Positions 55,105-63,967 of a DNA stretch of 64,000 nt are shown here, piece by piece. The stretch covers positions 1-64,000 of the forward strand of contig NZ_LJJF01000001.1 of the NCBI RefSeq assembly GCF_001625365.1. The letters run 5' to 3'. Both the position numbers and the translations under genes were made by a program. The stretch's first letter is position 1; each line of letters starts with the position of its first letter. Under the pieces are notes generated by a model, which saw only the letters and a program-made list of their open reading frames with translations, was not told the origin of the DNA and made no database searches. This DNA comes from Streptomyces sp. MJM8645. GTDB taxonomy: Bacteria; Actinomycetota; Actinomycetes; Streptomycetales; Streptomycetaceae.

Positions 55105-55164
55105 TGTCAGTCACGCGGGACGACGGCGATCGGGCACCAGGCGCGGGCGGCGTCCACGCGTAGA
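55105..55164 (-). pseudogene. Universal stress protein, C-terminal remnant
   Basis: Reading leftward, [18 protein letters not shown] then a stop matches the common end of Usp proteins (CPVAVVP). Only about 18 codons remain. Confidence 0.5.
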
Positions 55165-55549
55165 CGACCCTCAGTGGGACGTCCCAGTTCGTGGCGGTCT
55201 TCCGCGCGAAGGCGAGAACGGCTGCGGCAGGATCCCGCTCCTACGCCCGCCCGAGCCCTTCACCGGCGCCGACGTCCTGCTGATGGAGTCCACCTACGGC
55301 CACCGGCACCACGACGAGACGGCCGCCCGCGAGTGGTTCTCCCAGGCACTGGAGCGCACCCTCGCCCGGGGCGGCACCGTCGTCATCCCGTCCTTCATCG
55401 AGTGGCTGCGCCCGGCGCCGCCACCCAGCACGGTCTACCTCGTCCACGGCGAGCCGGAGGGCTCGGAGGCGCTGCGCGACCGCATCGACCGCGAGCTCGG
55501 CTGGACCGCCGTGGTGCCGCGCTCGGGCGAACGGGTGCTGATCCGGTGA
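55165..55549 (+). pseudogene. MBL-fold (RNase J/CPSF-like) metallo-hydrolase, internally deleted
   Basis: Recognisable blocks: [20 protein letters not shown] (start of the beta-CASP-linked region) followed by [21 protein letters not shown], then directly the C-terminal [20 protein letters not shown] and [16 protein letters not shown]. The N-terminal zinc-binding HxHxDH region and about 150 residues between VVIPSF and STVYLV are missing. Intact homologues are about 450 residues. No usable start is seen. Confidence 0.65.
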
Positions 55550-55601
55550 GCGGCACAGTCTGAAGGGCGGGGCAGATCGACGCGGTGCGGAGGTGCCGCC
55601 G

Positions 55602-55745
55602 ATGAACCGATTCGTCGTCGTGGGTGTGGACCCGTCGACCCGGAGCCGGGCCGCAGTCGACTGGGCCGTCGACGAGGCCTTCCGCCGACGGGCGGACCTA
55701 CGGCTCGTCCACGCCTTCGAGGCCGCCCAACGGCAGTCCGCGGCC
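55602..55745 (+). pseudogene. Universal stress protein, N-terminal fragment
   Basis: ATG at 55602 with GGAGGTG upstream opens with MNRFVVVGVDPSTRSRAAVD and AVDEAFRRRADLRLVHAFEA, the beginning of a UspA domain. After about 47 residues the homology ends and the frame runs into unrelated Arg/Pro-rich sequence antisense to the next gene. The ATP-binding GxxGxxxG part is lost. Confidence 0.65.
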
Positions 55746-55810
55746 GCGCAGAACCGGAGGCCGGGAAGGTGTCGGCCGACGTGCCGTCGGGATGCTGTGC
55801 CTCATGGTGC

Positions 55811-58534
55811 TCACTCCCCCTCGGCGGCCGCCGGCCAGCGCAGCCGCCGCAGGTAGGGGTCGAAGGACGGCCTGCGTTCGAGACGGACCCGGGCGTCCAC
55901 GCAGACCGCGCCGTCGGGGCGGAGGATGACGGGGTTGAGGTCGGCCTCGACGAGCTCCGGGAAGTCGTCGGCGAGCCGGGACAGCCGGGCCAGGACGGAC
56001 CGTACCGCCGCGAGGTCGACGGGAGGCGCCCCGCCATTGCCCAAAAGGAGGGGTGCGCTGCGCAGTTCGGCGACCATGGCGGTCAGGTCGCGCTCGCTCA
56101 GCGGGGCGAGCCGGGCCGTCCGGTCGGCCAGGACATCGGCGGCGGTGCCACCCGTCCCGAGGACGACGAGCGGGCCGAAGACCTGGTCCTGGGCCACGCC
56201 GGCGAGCAGTTCCACCCCGGGCGCCGCCATCGGCTGGATCACCGCCCCGGCCAGTTCGGGACCGAAATTCTGGGCGAACTCGCGGTAGGCGCAGCGCACT
56301 TCGGCATCGGCGGCCAGACCGGTGCGGACGACACCCAGCGCGCTCTTGTGCACCTGGCCGGGCCAGTACGCCTTCATGGCCACCTTCCCCTCGTGCCCGA
56401 GCCGGCGCAGACCGGTGGCGGCGACGGAGGCCATGTGTTCGTCCCGGGCCCACACCGAGACGGTCAGCGGCAGCCCGTACGCCTCCAGCAGGTCGGCGGT
56501 GGACAGCGGGTCGAGCCAGCCGCCCTCGGGGTGCGCGGCGAGGTAGCCGTCGATCAGACTGCGGGCGGCGCGCCGGTCGCAGTCCGGGGCTTCGGCGGGT
56601 GCGGAGGGGACTTCGGCGAGCCACCGGGCGCGGTCCCGGGCGTGGGCGAGGGCCCGGGCTGCGGCAAGGCTGTCGGAGTAGGCCGGCAGCATGCCGCCGT
56701 CGGCGCAACCGCGGTAGCGGACGGGCACCTGCTGGTCGAGGAGCACGGCGGCGACCGGGACGCGGCGCCGGGCCGGGCCCTCCAGCAGGGCGCGCACCGG
56801 TTCGTGCGCGGGGGTGTCGCACAGCGCCGTCGGTGCCAGGCACACCAGAATCGCGTCGACGGCCTCCTCGCGCTCCAACGCACGCAGGAAAAGGGCGAGT
56901 TCGGTCGGACGCACCGCCGCCGTGGTGTCCACCGGGTTGCGGACGCAGGCTCCGGACGGAAGCAGTTCCCCCAGTTCCGCGGGGAGTTCGGGCAGCGTCA
57001 GGCCGGCGTCGGCGCAGGCGTCCGCGGCCAGGATGCCGATACCGCCCGCATTGGACACCACAGCGACCGCCCCGCGCGGAGCGGGCAGCGGCTGGGCGTG
57101 CAACAGGGCGGCGGCCTCGACGAGTTCCTCGATGCTCCGGGTGGCCGTGATACCCGCCTGCCGGAACAGCGCCTCCCTGGTCACGGTGGGAGTGGCGGCC
57201 GCCGCAGTGTGCGAGGCCGCACCCCGGCGGCCGGCCGTCGAGCGTCCGGCGTCGACGGTGAGCACCGGGACGGTCCGGGTCACGCGGCGGGCGGTACGGG
57301 CGAAGGCGCGCGGGCTGCCGAAGGACTCCAGGTGGAGCAGCGCGAGGTCGGTGCGACCGTCCGCCTCCCACCACTGGAGCAGGTCGTTGCCGCTGACGTC
57401 GTACTTGTCGCCGAGCGACACGAAGCTCGACACTCCGATGCCCAGCCAGGCCAGCCGCGACAGCAGCGCGATCCCCACGCCGCCGCTCTGCACGGCCACC
57501 CCAGCGGTACCGGGCCGGGGAAAGGCGCCGCCGAACTCGGCGTCCAGCCGGACGGCGGGGTCTGTCTGGGCCATGCCCAGGCTGTTGGGCCCGACCAGGC
57601 GGATGCTGTGCCGGCGGCAGGCACCCATCAGCCGCCGGGCCTCCTCCGCCGAGAGCCCGGAGGTGAGCACCACCAGCGCCCGGACCCCGGCGGCGCCGCA
57701 CTCCTCGGCCACCCCCGGGACCGCGGCGGCGGGCACGGCCAGCACGGCGAGGTCCGGCACGGCGGGCAGCGCGCCGACGGACGGGTACGCGCGCTCGCCG
57801 CCGACCTCGTCCGTGTGCGGGTTGACCGCCCAGACCGGTCCCGCGAAGCCGCCCTGCCGGATCTTTCCGAGGACGGTCCGCCCGACCGACCCCTCCCGGC
57901 GGGACGCCCCGACCACCGCGACCGAGGCCGGGCGCAGCAGCGCCGTCAGGCTCGCCAGGTCGGCCCGGCGCCCGCGGTCGTCGACCGCCAGGCGGTAACG
58001 CTCGTCCGTCTCCTCCAGCGGGACCCGGAGCCTGACCTCGCCCTGGGCGAAGCGGCGCTGGACGGGCAGGCCGAGGTCGGCGAAGACCTTGTGCACCGCG
58101 CGGTTGCCGAACAGGGTGTCGGCTTCGAAGGCGCGGATGCCTGCCGCCCGGGCGGCGTGCACGAGGTGTTCCAGGAGCAGGGTGGCGACACCTCGGCCGT
58201 GCCAGGGGTCGGCCACCGCGAGCGCCAGCTCCGCCGTCTCCGGCGGGTCGTCCAGCAGTTCGCAGTCCGCCTCGCCCACCAGTTCCTCCCCCGCCCAGGC
58301 GCCGAGCGCCAGCAGGCCGGGGCGCGGCGGCCCGCACAGCCGGTCGGCGGTCTGCCCCGGCGCGGTGCGGCTGACCCCGAAGAACCGCATCCGACGGCTC
58401 TCCTCGGACATCCCGGTGGTGTGCAGGTCGAGCACCGCCTGGTGGTCCTGCGGGTCGAGTGGGCGGATCCCGACGGTGGTGCCGTCGGCCAGCAGCGCCT
58501 CGGCGGTACTGCGCGGCGGATGAACGGTGGACAT
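55811..58534 (-). CDS. GNAT acetyltransferase fused to acyl-CoA-synthetase-like domains (Pat type)
   Basis: 907 residues. Residues about 15-175 form a GNAT domain (VGIRPLDPQDHQAVLDLH, LALAVADPWHGRGVATLLLE with the acetyl-CoA loop). Residues about 190-620 are a CoA-binding and ligase region of ADP-forming acetyl-CoA synthetases (ASVAVVGASRREGSVGRTVL, LVGPNSLGMAQTDP, AVAVVSNAGGIGILAADA). Residues about 680-900 are ATP-grasp-like (LEAYGLPLTVSVWARDEH, GKVAMKAYWPGQVHKSALGV). This matches Pat-type protein lysine acetyltransferases that adjust acyl-CoA synthetases; the Streptomyces enzymes have the GNAT at the N-terminus as here. It is divergent from GH65 across a palindrome. Confidence 0.9.
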   Translation of the reverse strand: MSTVHPPRSTAEALLADGTTVGIRPLDPQDHQAVLDLHTTGMSEESRRMRFFGVSRTAPGQTADRLCGPPRPGLLALGAWAGEELVGEADCELLDDPPETAELALAVADPWHGRGVATLLLEHLVHAARAAGIRAFEADTLFGNRAVHKVFADLGLPVQRRFAQGEVRLRVPLEETDERYRLAVDDRGRRADLASLTALLRPASVAVVGASRREGSVGRTVLGKIRQGGFAGPVWAVNPHTDEVGGERAYPSVGALPAVPDLAVLAVPAAAVPGVAEECGAAGVRALVVLTSGLSAEEARRLMGACRRHSIRLVGPNSLGMAQTDPAVRLDAEFGGAFPRPGTAGVAVQSGGVGIALLSRLAWLGIGVSSFVSLGDKYDVSGNDLLQWWEADGRTDLALLHLESFGSPRAFARTARRVTRTVPVLTVDAGRSTAGRRGAASHTAAAATPTVTREALFRQAGITATRSIEELVEAAALLHAQPLPAPRGAVAVVSNAGGIGILAADACADAGLTLPELPAELGELLPSGACVRNPVDTTAAVRPTELALFLRALEREEAVDAILVCLAPTALCDTPAHEPVRALLEGPARRRVPVAAVLLDQQVPVRYRGCADGGMLPAYSDSLAAARALAHARDRARWLAEVPSAPAEAPDCDRRAARSLIDGYLAAHPEGGWLDPLSTADLLEAYGLPLTVSVWARDEHMASVAATGLRRLGHEGKVAMKAYWPGQVHKSALGVVRTGLAADAEVRCAYREFAQNFGPELAGAVIQPMAAPGVELLAGVAQDQVFGPLVVLGTGGTAADVLADRTARLAPLSERDLTAMVAELRSAPLLLGNGGAPPVDLAAVRSVLARLSRLADDFPELVEADLNPVILRPDGAVCVDARVRLERRPSFDPYLRRLRWPAAAEGE

Positions 58535-58600
58535 GGCGCGTCTCCTCGGCCCTCGCCGATCGGTCTCCTCCAGCCTCCACGCCCGGCCACGGCCACGGGA

Positions 58601-58614
58601 GGGCCGACCGGCCC
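58601..58614. promoter_or_regulatory. Candidate regulator box between Pat and GH65 genes
   Basis: GGGCCGACCGGCCC is a palindrome with the same GGGCCGNNCGGCCC form as the sites at 54311 and 62483. It lies in the 185-bp divergent gap. Confidence 0.5.
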
Positions 58615-58719
58615 CGCCCGCCCGGCCGACCGGCGGCCCGGCCGTGCGCCGTCCGAGGGGCGGGCCGGTCGGGCGTTGCGCAGACTGGGGTCAGGCCGGT
58701 CGGCAGCGGAGGTCTCGTC

Positions 58720-61113
58720 GTGGCAACCGACACACCGGCGGGGTACCCCGTCATGCCCGATCCCTGGACCCTTCGCTACCGGGGCTTCGACCCGGCCGAG
58801 GAGGGGCTGCGGGAGGTGCTGTGCGCGGTCGGCAACGGCTACCTGGTCAGCCGGGGTGCCGCGCCGGAGGCGGTCGCCGACGGGGTGCACTACCCAGGGA
58901 CGTACCTGGCGGGCTGCTACGACCGGGCCGAGTCGACGGTCGCGGGGCGGGTGGTGACCAACGAGGACCTGGTCAACTGCCCGAACTGGCTGCCGCTGAC
59001 CTTCCGCCCGGCCGGCGGCGCCTGGTTCGCCGGCCCGCCCGCCGAGCAGACCGTGGAGCTGGACCTGCGCCGGGGTCTGCTGACCCGCACCGCCCTCGTG
59101 GTCGACGACCAGGGGCGGCGGACCCGGTTGGTCCAGCGCCGCCTCGCCAGCCAGGCCCGACCGCACCTGCTCGCCTTGGAGAGCACGTACACCCCGGAGA
59201 ACTGGTCGGGTGCGCTGGAAGTCCGCTCGGCGCTGGACGGCGACGTCGCCAACACCGGCGTCGCCCGCTACGGCGGACTGGCCGAGCGCCACTTCGCCTC
59301 GTTCGGCCAAGGCGTGGAGGGAGACGGGCTGCTCTGGCTTGAGGCCGCCGCGGCAGGCTCTCCCCTTCGGATCGCCCTCTGTGCCCGGACCAGGGCGCAC
59401 CGGGCCGAGGTGACGGCCGAGTGCCGCGACGGCTGGGCGGCCCACGTCCTCACCGTGCAGGTCCAACGCGGCCGACCGGTCACGGTGGAGAAGACCGTGG
59501 CGCTGCACACCTCCCGCGACCGGGCGATCGAGACCCCGCTGCACGCCTCCCGGCTGCTCACCGCCGAGGCCGGGAGCTTCGACGACCTGCTGGTCGAACA
59601 CACCGTACGCTGGGCCGAGTTGTGGCGCCGCTGCCGGATCGAGGCCGACTTCGACGGCACCGGTCCGCTGCACCTGAACCTGTTCCACCTGCTCCAGACC
59701 TACTCCGAGCACTCGATCGACCTGGACGTCGGCGTCCCGGCCCGCGGACTGCACGGCGAGGCGTATCGAGGGCACGTCTTCTGGGACGAGCTGTTCGTCC
59801 TGCGGCTGCTCAACCTGCGCTTCCCCGAACTCGCCCGCGCCGTACTCCGCTACCGCCACCGCCGCCTGAACGCCGCCCGCCAGGAGGCCCACCGGATCGG
59901 CCTGCGCGGGGCGATGTACCCGTGGCAGAGCGCGAGCGACGGCCGCGAGGAATCCCAGCAGCTCCATCTGAACCCGCTGTCCGGCCGCTGGCTCCCCGAC
60001 CACAGCCACCTCCAGCGGCACGTCGGTTCCGCGGTCGCCTACAACGTGTGGCAGTACTACCAGGCCACCGGGGACCGGGACTTCCTCGCCTCGGCGGGCG
60101 CCGAGACGCTGCTGGAGATCGCCCGGTTCTGGTCCTCCGCCGCCAGCTACGACCGGGGACGCGGGCGCTGGTCGATCCGCGGTGTGCTCGGCCCCGACGA
60201 GTACCACGACGCCTACCCCGGGGCCGACCGGCCAGGTCTGGACGACAACGCCTACACCAACCTCATGGCCTCATGGGTGCTGGCCCGGGCCCAGGACGCG
60301 CTGGACGTCCTGCCCGGCTACCGGCGCGAGGAGCTGCTGGAGCGCCTCTCCCTCGACGCCTTGGAGCTGGACCGCTGGCAGGAGGTCGGCCGTCACCTCC
60401 ACAGCCCGTTCCACGAAGGCGTCCTCAGCCAGTTCGACGGCTACCAGCAGCTGGCAGAGCTCGACTGGGCGGCCTACCGGCGCCGTTACCCCGACCTGCG
60501 CCGGCTCGACCGCATCCTGGAGGCCGAGGGCGACACGGTCAACCGCTACAAGGCGTCCAAACAGGCCGACACCCTGATGCTCTGGTACCTGTTCTCCGCC
60601 CGCGAGGTCCGCGACCTGCTACGGCGCCTGGGCTACCCCGCCGGCCACGAGCTGCTCCGCCGCACCACGGACTACTACCTGCGGCGCACCGTCCACGGCT
60701 CGACGCTCAGCTCCGTGGTGCACGCCTGGGTGCTCACCCGCTCCGACCGCCGCGCGTCCTGGCGGTACTTCCGCGACACCCTGGCGGCCGACCTGCGGGA
60801 CAGCCAGCGCGGCACCACGGCGGAGGGCGTCCACCTGGGCGCGATGGCGGGCGCGGTCGACCTGCTGCAGCGCTGCTACACCGGTCTGGAGGTCCGCGAG
60901 GACGCCCTCTGGCTCGACCCGCACCTGCCCTCCGCCCTCAGCCGGCTGGACCTCGACCTGCGTTACCGCGGCCACTGGGGCCTCACCATCACCGTCGACC
61001 GCCGCACGGTCACGGTGAGCCTGCGCGAGGACCGCCAAGAGCCGGTCCTGATCCGGCTGCGCGGCACACAAGCCGTGATCCGACCGGGCGAGGCCCGCCG
61101 CTTCCACCTCTGA
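58720..61113 (+). CDS. Glycoside hydrolase family 65 enzyme (disaccharide phosphorylase type)
   Basis: 797 residues from a GTG with GGAGG upstream. GH65 landmarks are complete: REVLCAVGNGYLVSRGAA near residue 30, HGEAYRGHVFWDELFVLRLL near residue 345, the catalytic acid Glu494 in GVLGPDEYHD, and NRYKASKQADTLMLWYLF near residue 608, whose KQAD segment is the family phosphate/substrate loop. The family includes maltose, trehalose and kojibiose phosphorylases and related hydrolases. It has no signal peptide and is presumably cytoplasmic. Its setting in a stress island suggests mobilising trehalose or maltose-type reserves, but specificity cannot be read off. Confidence 0.9.
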   Translation: MATDTPAGYPVMPDPWTLRYRGFDPAEEGLREVLCAVGNGYLVSRGAAPEAVADGVHYPGTYLAGCYDRAESTVAGRVVTNEDLVNCPNWLPLTFRPAGGAWFAGPPAEQTVELDLRRGLLTRTALVVDDQGRRTRLVQRRLASQARPHLLALESTYTPENWSGALEVRSALDGDVANTGVARYGGLAERHFASFGQGVEGDGLLWLEAAAAGSPLRIALCARTRAHRAEVTAECRDGWAAHVLTVQVQRGRPVTVEKTVALHTSRDRAIETPLHASRLLTAEAGSFDDLLVEHTVRWAELWRRCRIEADFDGTGPLHLNLFHLLQTYSEHSIDLDVGVPARGLHGEAYRGHVFWDELFVLRLLNLRFPELARAVLRYRHRRLNAARQEAHRIGLRGAMYPWQSASDGREESQQLHLNPLSGRWLPDHSHLQRHVGSAVAYNVWQYYQATGDRDFLASAGAETLLEIARFWSSAASYDRGRGRWSIRGVLGPDEYHDAYPGADRPGLDDNAYTNLMASWVLARAQDALDVLPGYRREELLERLSLDALELDRWQEVGRHLHSPFHEGVLSQFDGYQQLAELDWAAYRRRYPDLRRLDRILEAEGDTVNRYKASKQADTLMLWYLFSAREVRDLLRRLGYPAGHELLRRTTDYYLRRTVHGSTLSSVVHAWVLTRSDRRASWRYFRDTLAADLRDSQRGTTAEGVHLGAMAGAVDLLQRCYTGLEVREDALWLDPHLPSALSRLDLDLRYRGHWGLTITVDRRTVTVSLREDRQEPVLIRLRGTQAVIRPGEARRFHL

Positions 61114-61173
61114 CAGTGATGATGTGACTGGTGGTTCTGCTGATGAGCCTGACTCGCCCTCTGACAGCGGCCT

Positions 61174-61791
61174 TCACCGCCGCCCGGACCAACCCGGTTC
61201 CACCTGCTCCCAGGCTGACTCCCAGCCGTCCTCCGCCCGCTGTTCCAGCCGGTGGCGGCACAGCGCGAAGCCGCCCTCCGCGGCCAGCCCGAGCACGAAG
61301 ACCGTACCCAGGCCCACCAGAGCGGCGTCCGACAGGATCCCCGCGACCTCCTTGGGGGCGCCGACCGGGTTCCCGGCGTCGTTCAGCCCGACCACAACGG
61401 CCGTCCCGGCCGGCGTGCCATCCGGCACCGGGATGGTCCCGCCACCCGGCCCGGCCGGGTACGTCCAGCGGGCCGGAGCATGCGCCCGCGGGCTCCCCTC
61501 CCGCAGGTCGTCCGACTGGGCCGGACCCGTGGTGACGGCGGTGACGACGTGCCGGTGCCGGACGACCTGCTGCGCGGTGTGCGTCCCCGCACCGAACACC
61601 AGGAGCGCCGCCACCAGAGCCACCACGAGCGTGGCGAGCACCGTCAATGCCAGCGCGGCCACCAACCGGCTGTACGTCCGGTCCACCGGGCGGCAGAGCG
61701 GATTGAGGTCCAGACCGACGGCCCGCCGGACGTGCTGGCGCAGCGACGTGCGCGGGGCCGGGTGGCTGTGTGTGGTGGCTGCGACGGACAT
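61174..61791 (-). CDS. Rv1733c-like membrane protein
   Basis: 205 residues with two TM helices (YSRLVAALALTVLATLVVAL near residue 45 and LSDAALVGLGTVFVLGLAA near residue 158). Between them is an extracytoplasmic domain (TAQQVVRHRHVVTAVTTGP, ARWTYPAGPGG). The N-terminal RRAVGLDLNPLCRPVDRTYS and overall layout match Rv1733c, a DosR-regulon antigen of M. tuberculosis; Streptomyces has many paralogues. It follows the universal stress protein gene by 42 bp and is probably in the same operon. Function unknown. Confidence 0.85.
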   Translation of the reverse strand: MSVAATTHSHPAPRTSLRQHVRRAVGLDLNPLCRPVDRTYSRLVAALALTVLATLVVALVAALLVFGAGTHTAQQVVRHRHVVTAVTTGPAQSDDLREGSPRAHAPARWTYPAGPGGGTIPVPDGTPAGTAVVVGLNDAGNPVGAPKEVAGILSDAALVGLGTVFVLGLAAEGGFALCRHRLEQRAEDGWESAWEQVEPGWSGRR

Positions 61792-61833
61792 GGCGCGCCT
61801 CCTCCGTGCCGGGGTGGCATGTGCCCTCGCAGA

Positions 61834-62382
61834 TCAGTCTGCCGAGCCCGCTTCCGCCTCCCGAGGGCCTGACGGCCCTGGTGTCGGGCCCGAGGGGTCC
61901 TTCGCTGCAGATCGCTCGTCCCCGGCCGGGCCGGCCGTGAAGTCGCCGCGGACGAGGACCACGGGGCAGCGGGCGTACCGGACGCAGTACCGGGAGACCG
62001 AGCCGAGCAGCGCGCCGACGAAGCCGCCGAGGCCTCGGCTGCCGACCACCAGCAATGCGGCCCCCGCAGAGAGCTTCACCAGGACCTCGCCGGCACTGCC
62101 GTGCTCCACCCGCTGCCGCACGACGGCCCCCGGGCACCGGCCCGTCTCCCGCATCACCACCTCGGCGAGCTCCGACCCGGCGACGGCGTCGGACTCCTCC
62201 GGGCACACCGTGATGCCCCGTCCGTAGACACCCGGCTCATCCCAGCTGGTCACCGCCTCCACGACCGCGCCGGTCAGCCGGGCCTCCCCCAGAGCCCAGC
62301 GCAGCGCTGCTCGGGACGGACGCGAGCCGTCCACGCCGACGACGATCCGCCGCTCGTCCGTCGTCCGGTCGATGCCGTTCAC
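61834..62382 (-). CDS. Universal stress protein (UspA family)
   Basis: 182 residues from the GTG at 62382, spaced eight bases from GGAGG; a GTG three codons earlier overlaps that motif. The single Usp domain reads [20 protein letters not shown] at the start and [20 protein letters not shown] with the ATP-binding GxxGxxxG pattern, then [15 protein letters not shown] disordered acidic tail of about 35 residues follows ([19 protein letters not shown]). First gene of a two-gene operon with the Rv1733c-like gene. Divergent from the alcohol dehydrogenase gene across a palindrome. Confidence 0.9.
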   Translation of the reverse strand: MNGIDRTTDERRIVVGVDGSRPSRAALRWALGEARLTGAVVEAVTSWDEPGVYGRGITVCPEESDAVAGSELAEVVMRETGRCPGAVVRQRVEHGSAGEVLVKLSAGAALLVVGSRGLGGFVGALLGSVSRYCVRYARCPVVLVRGDFTAGPAGDERSAAKDPSGPTPGPSGPREAEAGSAD

Positions 62383-62482
62383 TTCGTTCACCTCCGTGCA
62401 GCGCCGGCCCTCCACTGCGTCCGCATTCCCCAGCACACCGGCTATCGGGTACCCGCCGCTTGGACCGGCGGGCCCCAGGGCC

Positions 62483-62498
62483 GGGGCCGTCCGGCCCC
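62483..62498. promoter_or_regulatory. Candidate regulator box between Usp and ADH genes
   Basis: GGGGCCGTCCGGCCCC is a palindrome with core GGGCCGNNCGGCCC, about 100 bp from either start codon. Confidence 0.5.
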
Positions 62499-62611
62499 TG
62501 TACAGCCCGCCCACAGTGGTACGCCATGGAGGTAGGGACAGGATCGCCCGTGTGCGCGGCTGCTCGGCCGGGATGATCCTGAAGCGAGGGGCCACAACAC
62601 GCGAGGCAGCG

Positions 62612-63649
62612 ATGAACACCGAAGAAGCACCGGGAGACACCGAGGCCTGGGTCGTGGCGCAGCCGGGGCCGGTGGGTAGGGCGGGCCCGGGGCCGTTGGT
62701 GTGGGAGCGGCGGCCGCTGTCCGCGCCCGGATCGCGGGAGATCCTGGTGGAGGTGGAGGCGTGCGGGGTGTGCCGTACGGACCTGCACCTGGCGGAGGGG
62801 GATCTCGCTCCCCGGGTGGCGCGGTGCACGCCAGGGCACGAGGTGGTCGGGCGCGTGCGGGCGGTCGGTCCCGCGGTCGAGGAGTTCACGGTCGGGGACC
62901 GCGCCGGGGTGGCCTGGCTGGCCCGGACCTGCGGCAGCTGCGGGTACTGCCGGACCGGGCGGGAGAACCTCTGCCCGGATTCGCGCTACACCGGCTGGGA
63001 CCGGCACGGCGGCTACGCCCGCCACGTGGTCGCGGACGCCCGTTTCGCCTACCGCCTGCCCGAAGGGCCGCCCGCCGAGGAGCTCGCCCCGCTGCTGTGC
63101 GCCGGGATCATCGGCTACCGGGCGCTGGAGCGGGCCGAGCTGCCGCCGGGCGGGCTCCTGGGCATCTACGGCTTCGGCGCGTCCGCGCACCTGACCGCCC
63201 AGCTCGCCCTCGCCCGGGGCGCGCGGGTGGCCGCGTTCACCCGGGGTGAGGCGGCCCGACGGCTGGCACTGGAGCTCGGCGCCGAGTTCGCCGGCGACTC
63301 GTACGACCCGCCCCCCGAGCCGCTGCACGCGGCCGTCCTCTTCGCCCCGGCCGGCGAGCTGGTGCCGGTCGCGCTCGCGGCGCTGGACCGGGGCGGCACG
63401 CTCGCGGTGGCCGGCATCCACCTCAGCGACATCCCGCCACTGAACTACCAGCGGCACCTCTTCCAGGAACGCACGCTGCGCAGCGTCACCGCCAACACCC
63501 GGGCCGACGGACAGGCCTACCTGGCCGAGGCCACCCGGACCCGCCCGGTGGTCCACGTACGCCGCTACCCGCTGCGACACGCCGACGCAGCACTCGCCGA
63601 CCTCGCCGCGGACCGCGTGACCGGGGTCGCGGTGCTCGTCCCGGAGTAG
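62612..63649 (+). CDS. Zinc-dependent alcohol dehydrogenase (AdhA type)
   Basis: 345 residues. It has the complete medium-chain dehydrogenase pattern: catalytic zinc ligands in [10 protein letters not shown] and GHEVVG, structural-zinc cysteines in [15 protein letters not shown], and a Rossmann motif [19 protein letters not shown] near residue 190. It resembles the zinc-binding alcohol dehydrogenase family of Mycobacterium AdhA. It would interconvert alcohols and aldehydes with NAD(P)H, useful as a redox outlet under low oxygen. This copy is intact, unlike the deleted relative at 51110. Confidence 0.9.
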   Translation: MNTEEAPGDTEAWVVAQPGPVGRAGPGPLVWERRPLSAPGSREILVEVEACGVCRTDLHLAEGDLAPRVARCTPGHEVVGRVRAVGPAVEEFTVGDRAGVAWLARTCGSCGYCRTGRENLCPDSRYTGWDRHGGYARHVVADARFAYRLPEGPPAEELAPLLCAGIIGYRALERAELPPGGLLGIYGFGASAHLTAQLALARGARVAAFTRGEAARRLALELGAEFAGDSYDPPPEPLHAAVLFAPAGELVPVALAALDRGGTLAVAGIHLSDIPPLNYQRHLFQERTLRSVTANTRADGQAYLAEATRTRPVVHVRRYPLRHADAALADLAADRVTGVAVLVPE

Positions 63650-63879
63650 GCGAAGGGGACCGGGCCCCGACAACCGTGGCAACATGCGCGCGGCGCGATC
63701 GGCTCGCAGCCGACGTCTGGCGGCGGGCGGCCCCGGTCGCGGTGGGCCGCCCCCTCGAAGACATCGGGGCCCACCGGGATCAGCGGCCGGGTCATCCGCC
63801 CCGACGGCCCTCCGACCGTCGCACCCGAGCAGGAGGAACGGATCCCGCGATGACCACGCTCGCGAGCCCGCCCGGCTGA

Positions 63880-63897
63880 CCGTGCACGCCTGCACGG
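63880..63897. terminator. Small hairpin
   Basis: CCGTGCA and TGCACGG form a seven-bp stem with a four-base loop, followed by a C/T-rich stretch. Confidence 0.4.
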
Positions 63898-63939
63898 TTC
63901 CCCAACCCCCTCCCTCGACCCCTCGACGCCACGCCATAC

Positions 63940-63967
63940 GGCCCGTCTCCCCCCGAAAAGACGGGCC
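63940..63967. terminator. Hairpin terminator near the window end
   Basis: GGCCCGTCT (63940-63948) pairs exactly with AGACGGGCC (63959-63967) over a ten-base loop. Confidence 0.6.

Noticed and set aside
55698..58754. 1018-codon minus-strand ORF overlapping the Pat-type gene
   Set aside because: Arg/Gly/Pro-rich shadow in another frame; the 907-residue frame contains all the family motifs.
63676..63879. Possible CBS-domain gene at the right end
   Set aside because: Only one weakly similar segment; the rest is Arg/Pro-rich and probably non-coding.
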